From positions 62,001 to 126,000 of IMG/VR virus record IMGVR_UViG_3300027287_000002: a stretch of 64,000 bases of DNA; one strand, given 5' to 3'. Position numbers and translations under genes: made by a program. Under the pieces are notes generated by a model. It did not search any database, was not told the DNA's origin, and was given only the letters and a program-made list of their open reading frames with translations. Source of the DNA: a virus. Shown here piece by piece: positions 24,901 through 34,099 of this stretch; the stretch's first letter is position 1; every line of letters begins with the position of its first letter.

Positions 24901-27900
24901 ATGATACAAATTATTTCACCTAGTGGTTCTTTACTAGATAGTCCTGCTAACTATTCCACTACTCAAAAAGCTATCTTTATTAAAGGTATTACTGATGATC
25001 CAAGCAATCTTAGTATCACTATTGAAAACCAAACCTATACAGGCATGGATATTTTCTTTGATGGTAATTACTTTACCTTTCCTAATCCTGCTCTTAGTCC
25101 TGATGGTCTTATTCTCTATAATGGTAATAACAATCTTATTCTTAATCTTTCTACTACTGAAACCTTTTATCTTAATGTTATCCAACCTATCGTCAATCTC
25201 TACCAACCACCTGCTCAACCACAAGGCATCTATATTGAAAGACTTGCACAAGATGTTCTTATTAAATTCCAACATACAGACAGTGAAGTCAAATATTATA
25301 ACTTGTATGCTAGTGTTTCTTCAGGTGGTGGCATCAATGGTTATCAAAAAATTAACTTTGAACCTTTAGATCCTATTAGCTATGGCATAGGTAAAGAAGT
25401 TTTAACTACCATTGCAGATGAAACCTTTAATGCAAATACTCAAACTGCTGATCCTTTATATGCTAAATTAAATTTCATCCAAACTGATGGTTCTACTAAT
25501 TTAGCCAGCGATGTCATTTTTAATAGTGAAGTCAGTGAAGCTATTAAACGATTGAGATTGACTGCTACTTTATCTGCTATTGATATCCAAACTGAAATCG
25601 TCTTTAAACATAATAGACAAGCTACTCAAAATTCTACACCACCTACTATTCAATTTGGTGCTTTCGCTTCTCTTTCTAATGAAAATGTTCTTTACTATGT
25701 TGCCACTGCTGTTAAAGTTGTTAATGGTACTGAAATTGAAAGTGCATATTCTTTAGAAGTAGTAGGCAAGCCTGTCAATATTAATCAATCTAATGTTTCT
25801 TTACCTGTAGTCAATCGTCAAACCTTAACTACAGAAATGATTACTACCATCCATAAATTACAACCTGATGCTTTAGTGAACCCGGGCTCTGTTACTAGAG
25901 ATGTCATTATTGATCCTTTTGTTAATGAAATGGAAAGAACTAGATTCTTATTAGACTTTACCTACCGTGCTATGTCTTTTACTACTTTACTCACTATTGA
26001 TGATCCTAGAAACACAGGTAAAAGTATTGCAGTCAGTAATTCAAATTATAAAACTGCTCTTGGACAAGCTCTTTTCTTTAGTGAACAAAATAGAGTACAA
26101 GCAGTTATTGATTCAGCCTTTGATAAACTTGCATATAACTTTGGCATTAAAAGAAGATTAGGTAGTCGTGCAATTGGTGAAGTAGTTTTCTTTGTTAAGA
26201 CTGCTCCTACTAGAACTATCAATATTCCTTCATACACTACGATTTATGCAGGCAGTATTCCTTTTCAAACTACACAATTCGCTAGAATTTCAATAGATAC
26301 ATTATCTTCTTTTTATGATCCTGTTAAAGATAGATATGCAGTTTATGTACCTGTGCAAGCATTAAATATAGGTATTGCAGGCAATGTCACTAGCAACCAA
26401 ATCAGAAACTCTTCTATTAATGGTCTTTCTGTGAATAATGAAAATCCTACCTTTGGTGGATCAGAAGTAGAATCAAATTTAGATTTAAGTTCAAGAGCAA
26501 TTAATACTCTTGCTAGTGTAGATACAGGTACTAAATCAGGTATTGAAAGAATAGCTAGTGCAACTGCTGGTGTTACTGAAGTTTTTGTCGCAGGTGCTGA
26601 ATCACCTTATCAATTTAGAGGTGATGGCAAAGTTGATGTGTGGATTCGTGGTGTGTCTTTAGCTACTGCTACTGATTTATATGCTCCAAATTTCCAAACA
26701 CATAAAGATAGTCTTTTCATTCCTATTGCTGAAGGCATCTATCAATTTAAATTAGGTGATCTCAATTTGTCTTTATATAAAATGATAGATAACCAAACAT
26801 TAGGATATGGTTTAAAAAATGCCACAACAGGTGAATGGTTTGATCTCACTAACCATACTATAACAAATGACAATATTGTTATTTTAGATACTAGCTTAAC
26901 ACAGCCTGATTACAATATCACAGATGTTATCATAGGTGATTGGCAAGAAAATATTAGTGAAATCATTTATCTCACTAGACAGCCTGTTGAAAGCATCTCT
27001 ACTTTAATAGATGAAAATAATGTAGAATATGCACAAGGTACTGATTATCTTTTTAAGAAAACACAAGATCCTTTACTTGAAGGATATTCCACCAAAGCTA
27101 AAGATAATATCTTAATCAATAATGGTGCTATCACTTCTGATTTCTATTCCACAAGCGAAGTGTTTAGCTTTATTGGTTTTTATCCATATCAATTGACTAA
27201 AAAAGGTGTAGATGCTTTAAGCATCCAGCTTAGACTTGATTCGAGTGGTGATGGTGAAACAGGCTATACTTTCTATAATTCATCTTATGTTGCTAATCCT
27301 GATTTCATTATTGAAACTACAGATGAAGGATATACTACTTTAACTAGAACATCTAATTCTGACATCCCTGAAAATGTCACAGTCAAAGTCAATTATAGCT
27401 ATCTCTTAAATCTTGAAGTCACTTATTCATATAATCAAGTACTGCAAAATGTTCAATCTCAAATTAATAACTCAAAACATTTGACTGCTGATATACTTGT
27501 TAAACAGTGCATTCCCTGTCCTATAGATGTAAAAGCAAATATTGTTATCCGAAAAGGCTATCAAGTTAGCCAAATCGATCTTGCTATTAGAAACAATGTA
27601 CAAAATTATATTTCTTATCTTAATCTAGGTGCTAACCTAAGAGTGAGTGATATTGTAAGAGTGCTGGATAATGCAGATGGTGTTGCTTTTATTGACTTGC
27701 CTTTAACACAGCTTTCTTTTTCAGTAAATACTCTTGTCATTAGAGAAGAAATCATACCTAATAACTCATACACTCAAATTGTATCTTTAACTACAGGTGT
27801 TGCAGTCGCATGGCTTATTGATGTAAACCTAGCACAACCTGCATCTACAGATGGTGGTGAAATAGGTCGTGTTTATGGCAATGGTTTAGAATTTAATCTA

Positions 27901-28170
27901 GTTTCCCAATCACTGATCACTACTTTGGGGAATAAACCAAATAGTGTTTGCATTATAGGCAATACTGATCTTGTAATAGGTGGCAATCCTATTACAAACA
28001 GTAAAAATAAAATCCTTGTTGCTTTGCCTATTGGTAAATCACCAAGTGATTACACCTTTCATGTAAATTACCAAACAGCAGATGGCTCAGGCTTTGTTAA
28101 TAACTTATCCTTAAATCCATTCTCTTATTTCACTGTTGGCAACTTAAACTTCACTTACAGAGCAGAGTAA
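24901..28170 (+). CDS. Baseplate J-like/gp6-like wedge protein
   Basis: 1089 residues. The N-terminal 300 or so residues carry Ig/fibronectin-like strands. The baseplate J region begins near residue 325 (SVTRDVIIDPFVNEMERTRF) and includes IKRRLGSRAIGEVVFF, a TINIPSYTTIYAG strand and NIGIAGNVTSNQI. The C-terminal region has VIRKGYQVSQIDLAIRNNVQ and NLRVSDIVRVLDNADGVA, the typical J ending. Such proteins join wedge subunits around the hub. It is larger than the usual 300-650 residues. It is followed 4 nt later by the next baseplate gene. Confidence 0.88.
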   Translation: MIQIISPSGSLLDSPANYSTTQKAIFIKGITDDPSNLSITIENQTYTGMDIFFDGNYFTFPNPALSPDGLILYNGNNNLILNLSTTETFYLNVIQPIVNLYQPPAQPQGIYIERLAQDVLIKFQHTDSEVKYYNLYASVSSGGGINGYQKINFEPLDPISYGIGKEVLTTIADETFNANTQTADPLYAKLNFIQTDGSTNLASDVIFNSEVSEAIKRLRLTATLSAIDIQTEIVFKHNRQATQNSTPPTIQFGAFASLSNENVLYYVATAVKVVNGTEIESAYSLEVVGKPVNINQSNVSLPVVNRQTLTTEMITTIHKLQPDALVNPGSVTRDVIIDPFVNEMERTRFLLDFTYRAMSFTTLLTIDDPRNTGKSIAVSNSNYKTALGQALFFSEQNRVQAVIDSAFDKLAYNFGIKRRLGSRAIGEVVFFVKTAPTRTINIPSYTTIYAGSIPFQTTQFARISIDTLSSFYDPVKDRYAVYVPVQALNIGIAGNVTSNQIRNSSINGLSVNNENPTFGGSEVESNLDLSSRAINTLASVDTGTKSGIERIASATAGVTEVFVAGAESPYQFRGDGKVDVWIRGVSLATATDLYAPNFQTHKDSLFIPIAEGIYQFKLGDLNLSLYKMIDNQTLGYGLKNATTGEWFDLTNHTITNDNIVILDTSLTQPDYNITDVIIGDWQENISEIIYLTRQPVESISTLIDENNVEYAQGTDYLFKKTQDPLLEGYSTKAKDNILINNGAITSDFYSTSEVFSFIGFYPYQLTKKGVDALSIQLRLDSSGDGETGYTFYNSSYVANPDFIIETTDEGYTTLTRTSNSDIPENVTVKVNYSYLLNLEVTYSYNQVLQNVQSQINNSKHLTADILVKQCIPCPIDVKANIVIRKGYQVSQIDLAIRNNVQNYISYLNLGANLRVSDIVRVLDNADGVAFIDLPLTQLSFSVNTLVIREEIIPNNSYTQIVSLTTGVAVAWLIDVNLAQPASTDGGEIGRVYGNGLEFNLVSQSLITTLGNKPNSVCIIGNTDLVIGGNPITNSKNKILVALPIGKSPSDYTFHVNYQTADGSGFVNNLSLNPFSYFTVGNLNFTYRAE

Positions 28171-28174
28171 AAAC

Positions 28175-30541
28175 ATGAGTGATAAAATTCCTTTTTATCC
28201 TGATTTCCCAATTGCCAATACAGATCCGATTGGCAGTAAAAGTGAAGAAAAAAAAGCATTACAGGATTCACTTGTAGTCGCTTATGCTAATGCTCTTTCA
28301 GGTTCTTTAGCATCTAACTACCTTTCCGAATATGGTAGCAATAATAGAATTTTATATGAAGGTCTAGGTAAAACTCTTTCTAGTCTTTTATTAGATTGCT
28401 TAGACCTTGTAAATGAAGTGGACTACTCTCAAATTAGACCTGAGTTTTTTAATGATAGACTTTATGGACTACTTTTTCCTAAATCTGTAGATAGACCTTC
28501 TTTTAATAATGAAACAGAATTGAGATATACGATTTTAAATCTTATCCAAGCATTATTACAAGGTAGCACAGGTAAAGCTATTTTATATCTTCTTAATAAA
28601 GTTCAAGCGAATAGTCTTGTTGAGATTTCAGAAATAGGTGATTTTTTAATTGACTGTCTTATCTCATCTTATGCTTTGACAACAGAAGTGAATGGACATA
28701 AACATTATGTATATGCACCTATTTTAGGTTTAGGTAAAACATCTGCACCTATAGGATATAAATGGGGTGATGATCTACACCAACATGATGTTTTAGATGG
28801 CATCGTTCAAACTGCTAGTGGACATACACATGAAGTCTTATATGGTTTTCAACAGGATGTGATTACACTACAGGATAATTTATATAAGCTACTCTTAAAA
28901 ACTAAACCTGCTCATGTCAATATAGGTAATAGACCAAGTACTTTATTTAAAGAAGTTATTAATAAACCTACCTTTGATTTTTCTTTGACTGCTGGTTTAA
29001 TGTTTCAAGAGGATTTAAGAAAGACAGATCAAGGCATTTATTTATCTAGTGTTTATGGATATACTCTTACAAACTCTAAATTCCTAAGAGTGTATGATAG
29101 TGGTTTTAGGATAAATGATCGTATCCGTGTAAATAATCAAGAGAGAAAGATTGTTGCCATTAATACTGTTTTGGCAGATGATGCACCTAGTGTTTCTTAT
29201 TCTGTACCAAGACTTAACTTAACAGGCACAGGTTCTATTGTAAACCATTGCTTAATTGCATCTATGTTAGTTATGCAAGAAGGTGAATTAGTCTTAATAG
29301 GTGCATCTGCTTATTTCATCTTAAAAGTAAATCCTTATACATATAAATTATCTGCACAGGTTTTCACTTTGGATAGACCTTTGACTGCTACCACAGCTAA
29401 CTTATATCTATTAGAAAATCTACAATCTTCTTTTAAGACAAGACCATTGAGATATAAAACATATAGTCAAACTTTCCCTGTCTTAACAAGTCAATTTACT
29501 TTACCTTTTTCTACACCATATACAATTTATGGTATGCCTATCCTACCAAGTGATTTTACTAGCAGTGTAGAAATTACAGAATACAATCCATTTACTCGTG
29601 TTATTTCTTTAAGTACATCCACTACTGAAATTGAAATCACTTATCCTTATGATGAAACAGATCAAGTATGTTTCACTGCTTTAAATGATACTAGCTTTGT
29701 GCTTAATTCATATAGACCTAGAAACCAAAGACCAACAACAAATCTTTTGCCTGCGAATAGAATTGAAAAAAGAAATGCACAGGTCTTATTTCACCATAAG
29801 AATACATATCCATTAGTAAAAGAATGGGTAAGATCATTTTATGCACATAGTAATACAGATACTCTTAATAACTCATCTTTGCTTTTAAATTCTAAAAATA
29901 AATTAAACAGACACAATGTTATTAATGCTGTGCATAGAGTATTAGCACCTGCTAGTGCAAGTGTATCTGTCTTAGATGGTAAAGTGATTTTACCTTTTCA
30001 TGTGAAACGAATGATATCTGTTAAGCAAGGATTGACAAATATCACTGCATATAAAGTAAATGGCAATGCAATTACTTTTAATGGCATAGCAGATGGCATA
30101 GTGATAGATGTTGTATGCTTAACAAATCGTTCAGTTAGTCAAAGTGGTGATTGGTTTAGACCTGATGATTTAAATGAAGGCATGATACCATTTAAGAATA
30201 TTGTTAAGCAGGTTGCTTTTAATGTGGATGAATTTATGGCAAATCCATTAGGCAATGCAAATCCACCTGAAAAGCCTAGACAAACTAAAATTAAAGATAC
30301 AGTAACAGACAATAGTGGTTTAGCTAGTGAGTTTAGTTTTTTTAAAGATGAGTGGATAGGCTTAGAGCAAACCTTTGTTTTTGAGGATGTTTGTCCTGTG
30401 TTTAAGAGCAGTGGTGTAAATAATGCACCTTTCTTATTAAATAATGGCATCTTAAATCTTGAGCAATATGTATTAAATAATAACACTCAAGTTATATATG
30501 ATGGTACTGCAAGTGTTGAAATAATACTCATATCGCTTTAA
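28175..30541 (+). CDS. Putative baseplate/tail protein I-like, HxH motifs
   Basis: 788 residues. Its position right after the J-like gene fits a tail protein I or gp7-type wedge component. The N-terminal 150 residues are helical (LASNYLSEYGSNNRILYEGL). Residues 172-220 hold H-K-H, H-Q-H and H-T-H motifs (NGHKHYVYAP, DDLHQHDV, GHTHEVLYG), suggesting metal ions bound in a beta structure as in phage fibre trimers. The rest is beta-rich, without an enzyme motif. Structural role likely; exact homology unproven. Confidence 0.7.
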   Translation: MSDKIPFYPDFPIANTDPIGSKSEEKKALQDSLVVAYANALSGSLASNYLSEYGSNNRILYEGLGKTLSSLLLDCLDLVNEVDYSQIRPEFFNDRLYGLLFPKSVDRPSFNNETELRYTILNLIQALLQGSTGKAILYLLNKVQANSLVEISEIGDFLIDCLISSYALTTEVNGHKHYVYAPILGLGKTSAPIGYKWGDDLHQHDVLDGIVQTASGHTHEVLYGFQQDVITLQDNLYKLLLKTKPAHVNIGNRPSTLFKEVINKPTFDFSLTAGLMFQEDLRKTDQGIYLSSVYGYTLTNSKFLRVYDSGFRINDRIRVNNQERKIVAINTVLADDAPSVSYSVPRLNLTGTGSIVNHCLIASMLVMQEGELVLIGASAYFILKVNPYTYKLSAQVFTLDRPLTATTANLYLLENLQSSFKTRPLRYKTYSQTFPVLTSQFTLPFSTPYTIYGMPILPSDFTSSVEITEYNPFTRVISLSTSTTEIEITYPYDETDQVCFTALNDTSFVLNSYRPRNQRPTTNLLPANRIEKRNAQVLFHHKNTYPLVKEWVRSFYAHSNTDTLNNSSLLLNSKNKLNRHNVINAVHRVLAPASASVSVLDGKVILPFHVKRMISVKQGLTNITAYKVNGNAITFNGIADGIVIDVVCLTNRSVSQSGDWFRPDDLNEGMIPFKNIVKQVAFNVDEFMANPLGNANPPEKPRQTKIKDTVTDNSGLASEFSFFKDEWIGLEQTFVFEDVCPVFKSSGVNNAPFLLNNGILNLEQYVLNNNTQVIYDGTASVEIILISL

Positions 30542-30558
30542 AGGATAGATAAGAAAAA

Positions 30559-31182
30559 ATGATTAGTGAAAATATTAAAAGACCACAAAGTTCAGTAGCT
30601 TTTGGATTTGGATTTAATGAAACTACATACCGTGTAAAAGGTGAAGTGTTTATTAAGCTGGATGATCAAGAGATTAAAGTAAATAATGTTTACACTTTAG
30701 ATGGTAGCTTGCTTGCATCTATTCTCTTTTCAGGATTATATCCAACACGATCACCTATTACAATGTTAGCAGTAGGTACAGGTGCAACAGGTACAAGTTT
30801 AGTACCTAGTGTTGCAGATCAAAGACAAAGAAGATTAAATACTGAAATTGCTCGTAAAGAATTTGCATCTGTCTTATTTAGAAATCCTACAACATTTGCA
30901 GTCAGTACAATTCCTACGAATGTTGTAGATTTCACAACTGTTTATAATGAGGGTGAAGCAGTAGGTGCTTTAAATGAAATGGGATTGGTTAGTCCTTATG
31001 ATGCAAGTCCTTTATCTAATTATCCTTTATTAGATGGTAATGGTGATCCTGTTAGTTTTCCTGATTATGATACTACTTTAGATGTTACGAATTATGACAT
31101 TCTGATTAACTATTTGACTTTCCCTGTGATCAATAAGCCATCTAATTCTGTTTTAGCAATTACTTGGCGATTGACTTTTTAA
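30559..31182 (+). CDS. Tail fibre/baseplate-associated protein, 207 aa
   Basis: Beta-rich. It contains TMLAVGTGATGTS near residue 68, LNTEIARKEFASVLF near 92 and a FTTVYNEGEAVGALNEMGLV block near 124. This layout (AVGTG ... L-x-x-E-x-x-R-K ... E-A-x-G-x-x-x-E-x-G-L) is seen in small phage tail-fibre-linked proteins that sit between baseplate and fibre genes. AAAGGA lies upstream of the ATG. Co-directional with short gaps on both sides. Confidence 0.72.
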   Translation: MISENIKRPQSSVAFGFGFNETTYRVKGEVFIKLDDQEIKVNNVYTLDGSLLASILFSGLYPTRSPITMLAVGTGATGTSLVPSVADQRQRRLNTEIARKEFASVLFRNPTTFAVSTIPTNVVDFTTVYNEGEAVGALNEMGLVSPYDASPLSNYPLLDGNGDPVSFPDYDTTLDVTNYDILINYLTFPVINKPSNSVLAITWRLTF

Positions 31183-31198
31183 AAGGTAGATAAGTAAA

Positions 31199-34093
31199 AT
31201 GGCAAAATATATTACTACTACATCCAGAAACCTTGATCCTAGTTTAACAAATTATGAGAGTGTTGTCTTTCAAACAGGCAAACCTTTACTTGATAGCGAA
31301 TTAAACTTAGTTCAAGATATTAGTCTAGTCAATTCCAAACCTAGTGGCATCATTTCAAATAAAAAAGACATCTTTTCTGATTATGTTTTTAACACTACTC
31401 CAAATACCTTAACTTTAAGTGCTTTTGATGTCCGTGTTAAAAATAAAGTCATTAGAATTGCTTATGCAAATGATAACACAGGCTCAAATAAAATCTCTTT
31501 ATCTAGTCCACCAGCTACTCAAAAATCTACAACCTTTGTCTTTTTAGAAATTTGGAAAGCATTAGTTAGTCCTGCTACTTTACCTAATGCTAGATTAAGA
31601 ATAGGTGATAATGTTGCCAATGGTGATACGATTACCATTGATACAGATACAATTACTTGTGGTGTGGATTTTGTCTTAGGTGCTGATAAATATGTCACTG
31701 CTTTAAATATTGCTACTGCTTTAAGTAGCTTATCTAATGTAGTCAGTTCAGATAGCAAAGGTACAGATTTTATTTTCTTAACTTTAGATACTACTGTTTC
31801 CATTAGTACAACATCACTTGCTATTACTGTAACACCTGCCACAGGTGAATCAAGTGGTTTAAATATTCCTGCGAATAATAAGATATACATTTATGGCAAT
31901 GTGCAATCTTTAACAGGTGCTTGGTTAGATGATGATATTTATGATACTACTTTAAATGCAGAGTCCACTAAGAGAATACAATATCAATATCGTTTCCGAA
32001 CAGTAGATAACTTTGCAGTAGATACATATCAAGATGGTTTTTCAGATACTACTAATGTTAAAGCACAAGGTACTAATGGATCACCTACTTCTTATTCTTT
32101 TAGTGCAAGCTCAACAGATAATGGCTTATGGATTGCAGGCTCAGGTAATGAAGCATCTGCTACTGATTTAGGTACTGTAGATGGATATGTATATGCTTTA
32201 CCTATTTGTTTTGTCAATCGTAGAAATAGTGGTGGTTTTAATCCTGTTAATCCTAATGGTGCTTTATTATCTACACATACAGGTGCAACAGAAAATTGGC
32301 TAGATCTTGATCCTATTATTATTCCTGCTGGATTAAGCGACAGACCTGATGGTTTATTTGCTGATTTAATATCTGATGTGGATATCACAGACATGAGAAA
32401 GAAAGTGATTGATATTTTAGACAGTGAAAAGCTATTAACAGAGCAAACACATTATCTTTTTGACAATAACATTAAGACAGTTCAAAGAGATGGTAGAAAT
32501 AGATTTTATATAGGCAATCAAATTACAGATGGTGATCGCAGTACAGAACCTTTGGTTTGTGATGCGATTGAATATTATGGTGTTACTCAACCAAATACCT
32601 ATGGCAATTTAATCGGATATGCAGATGGTTTAAGACGAAGATTTTCAGGCTATCCAAATGTAGAGAAAGTAATCGCAACAATAACAATTTCAGATGATGA
32701 TCCGACAGCTTTTGCTTATGTAGATAAAGTAGTAGGTACTTTTAATTGGTATGAAAATGATGAGATCATTTTAGACTTTGGCAACTATTATAATGCAGGC
32801 TTTTTTAATCCTGTTACTGATTCATTCCCAACAAGTACAAAAATCATTGATGTCTTAAGAGCATGGCATGATGATGGACACACAACTACAGCAGTTAGTC
32901 AAAATATTCAATTTAAGAAAATAGAATTTATCTCTGCAACAAAGGTTTCTTTAATCTTAGATAAAAATGACTTCACTGTAAATGGTGGTCTATCTGCTAC
33001 AAGTAATTACCAAATGACAGGCAATACTACAGATGGTGATGTAGGCAGTCCTAGAAATATCTTTATTGAACTTGCTTTATGTTATCCTGAAGGTAATGGT
33101 TTAAGTGCAACACCTATTTTATTAAATCCTGATTCAAGTGTTTATCCACAAGGTAGTGTTATTAACGAATCTAGTCTTTTCTTTTCAGAATTTGAAGATG
33201 GTGTTTTAGCATCTTTTAATGATACGAATAGAGAAATTGCTTTAGAGTATGTTAAGAAAATACAGACAATAGAACTTGTAAGTAAGTCTGCCACAGAAAT
33301 CTTAACTCCTTTTAAATTCTATGGTGATGGCATTACTTATTTTGTGCAATATGAAGATCAAGAAGTAGGTGCTGGATATTCAGATGTACTTAATACATCT
33401 GATTACAATAAATCCGATGCGAGTGTTTTGGTAAATGCTTTAACAAATGCAGGTCAAACTTTAGTTAGCTTAAAATATTATCCTTTACTAGCAAACAAAG
33501 CTAGAACGATGGTCTATTATAGATACCTAGCATCTCAAACTACAATCCCATCAGGATTAACGATTGATGTTGAGCCTATTTATATTTCTAAATCTATGTA
33601 TGCTATTCAAACAAGCAAAGGCAGTTTAAGTGTATCTTATCCTTATCCGAGTGCAAGTGACATGGTAGGTATCCATAGTGATTTTGACTTAGACGAATGG
33701 GATTTAAGAGCAAATGCACAGATCTCTATTAGTGATTTTAATATTGATGCTGGTATGTTAAGTCTTAATAACTTTATGCCTATTGATATTAACACGGATT
33801 TGACTTTTACAAGCAAGACAACAGACTCACAAGGCAATACAATTTATGAAGGTGGTTCAGGATATTTACCTGTCACTTATTCATCACCTTTCTCTAGTGA
33901 AGTAAGTCATAAAAATGTATTACCTTTATTATGTAAAGCGAAATCAAACACTTTATATTTCAGAAAAGGTGAAGTGCTTTTGGTTTTGATTAGTAGATAT
34001 GCAGAATTGGATAGTGAGAATAAAATTACATTAGGTAGTAATTACACGATTGCAAGTATCTACAACACTAAAAACAGATTGATGATGGAGTAA
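31199..34093 (+). CDS. Baseplate/fibre protein, paralog of 1714-aa protein
   Basis: 964 residues. The N-terminus shares a module with the protein at 37746: F-Q-T-G-K-P-L-L-D-S-E-L-N near residue 27, then VFLEIWKALVSP near 113, RIQYQYRFRTVDN near 260 and DRPDGLFADLISDVDITDMRK near 382. The rest is beta-rich and diverged. AAAGG precedes the ATG in an AGATAAGTAAAATG context. It is probably a large trimeric or ring component that mounts fibres on the baseplate. Structural role from context. Confidence 0.75.
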   Translation: MAKYITTTSRNLDPSLTNYESVVFQTGKPLLDSELNLVQDISLVNSKPSGIISNKKDIFSDYVFNTTPNTLTLSAFDVRVKNKVIRIAYANDNTGSNKISLSSPPATQKSTTFVFLEIWKALVSPATLPNARLRIGDNVANGDTITIDTDTITCGVDFVLGADKYVTALNIATALSSLSNVVSSDSKGTDFIFLTLDTTVSISTTSLAITVTPATGESSGLNIPANNKIYIYGNVQSLTGAWLDDDIYDTTLNAESTKRIQYQYRFRTVDNFAVDTYQDGFSDTTNVKAQGTNGSPTSYSFSASSTDNGLWIAGSGNEASATDLGTVDGYVYALPICFVNRRNSGGFNPVNPNGALLSTHTGATENWLDLDPIIIPAGLSDRPDGLFADLISDVDITDMRKKVIDILDSEKLLTEQTHYLFDNNIKTVQRDGRNRFYIGNQITDGDRSTEPLVCDAIEYYGVTQPNTYGNLIGYADGLRRRFSGYPNVEKVIATITISDDDPTAFAYVDKVVGTFNWYENDEIILDFGNYYNAGFFNPVTDSFPTSTKIIDVLRAWHDDGHTTTAVSQNIQFKKIEFISATKVSLILDKNDFTVNGGLSATSNYQMTGNTTDGDVGSPRNIFIELALCYPEGNGLSATPILLNPDSSVYPQGSVINESSLFFSEFEDGVLASFNDTNREIALEYVKKIQTIELVSKSATEILTPFKFYGDGITYFVQYEDQEVGAGYSDVLNTSDYNKSDASVLVNALTNAGQTLVSLKYYPLLANKARTMVYYRYLASQTTIPSGLTIDVEPIYISKSMYAIQTSKGSLSVSYPYPSASDMVGIHSDFDLDEWDLRANAQISISDFNIDAGMLSLNNFMPIDINTDLTFTSKTTDSQGNTIYEGGSGYLPVTYSSPFSSEVSHKNVLPLLCKAKSNTLYFRKGEVLLVLISRYAELDSENKITLGSNYTIASIYNTKNRLMME

Positions 34094-34099
34094 AGAAAA

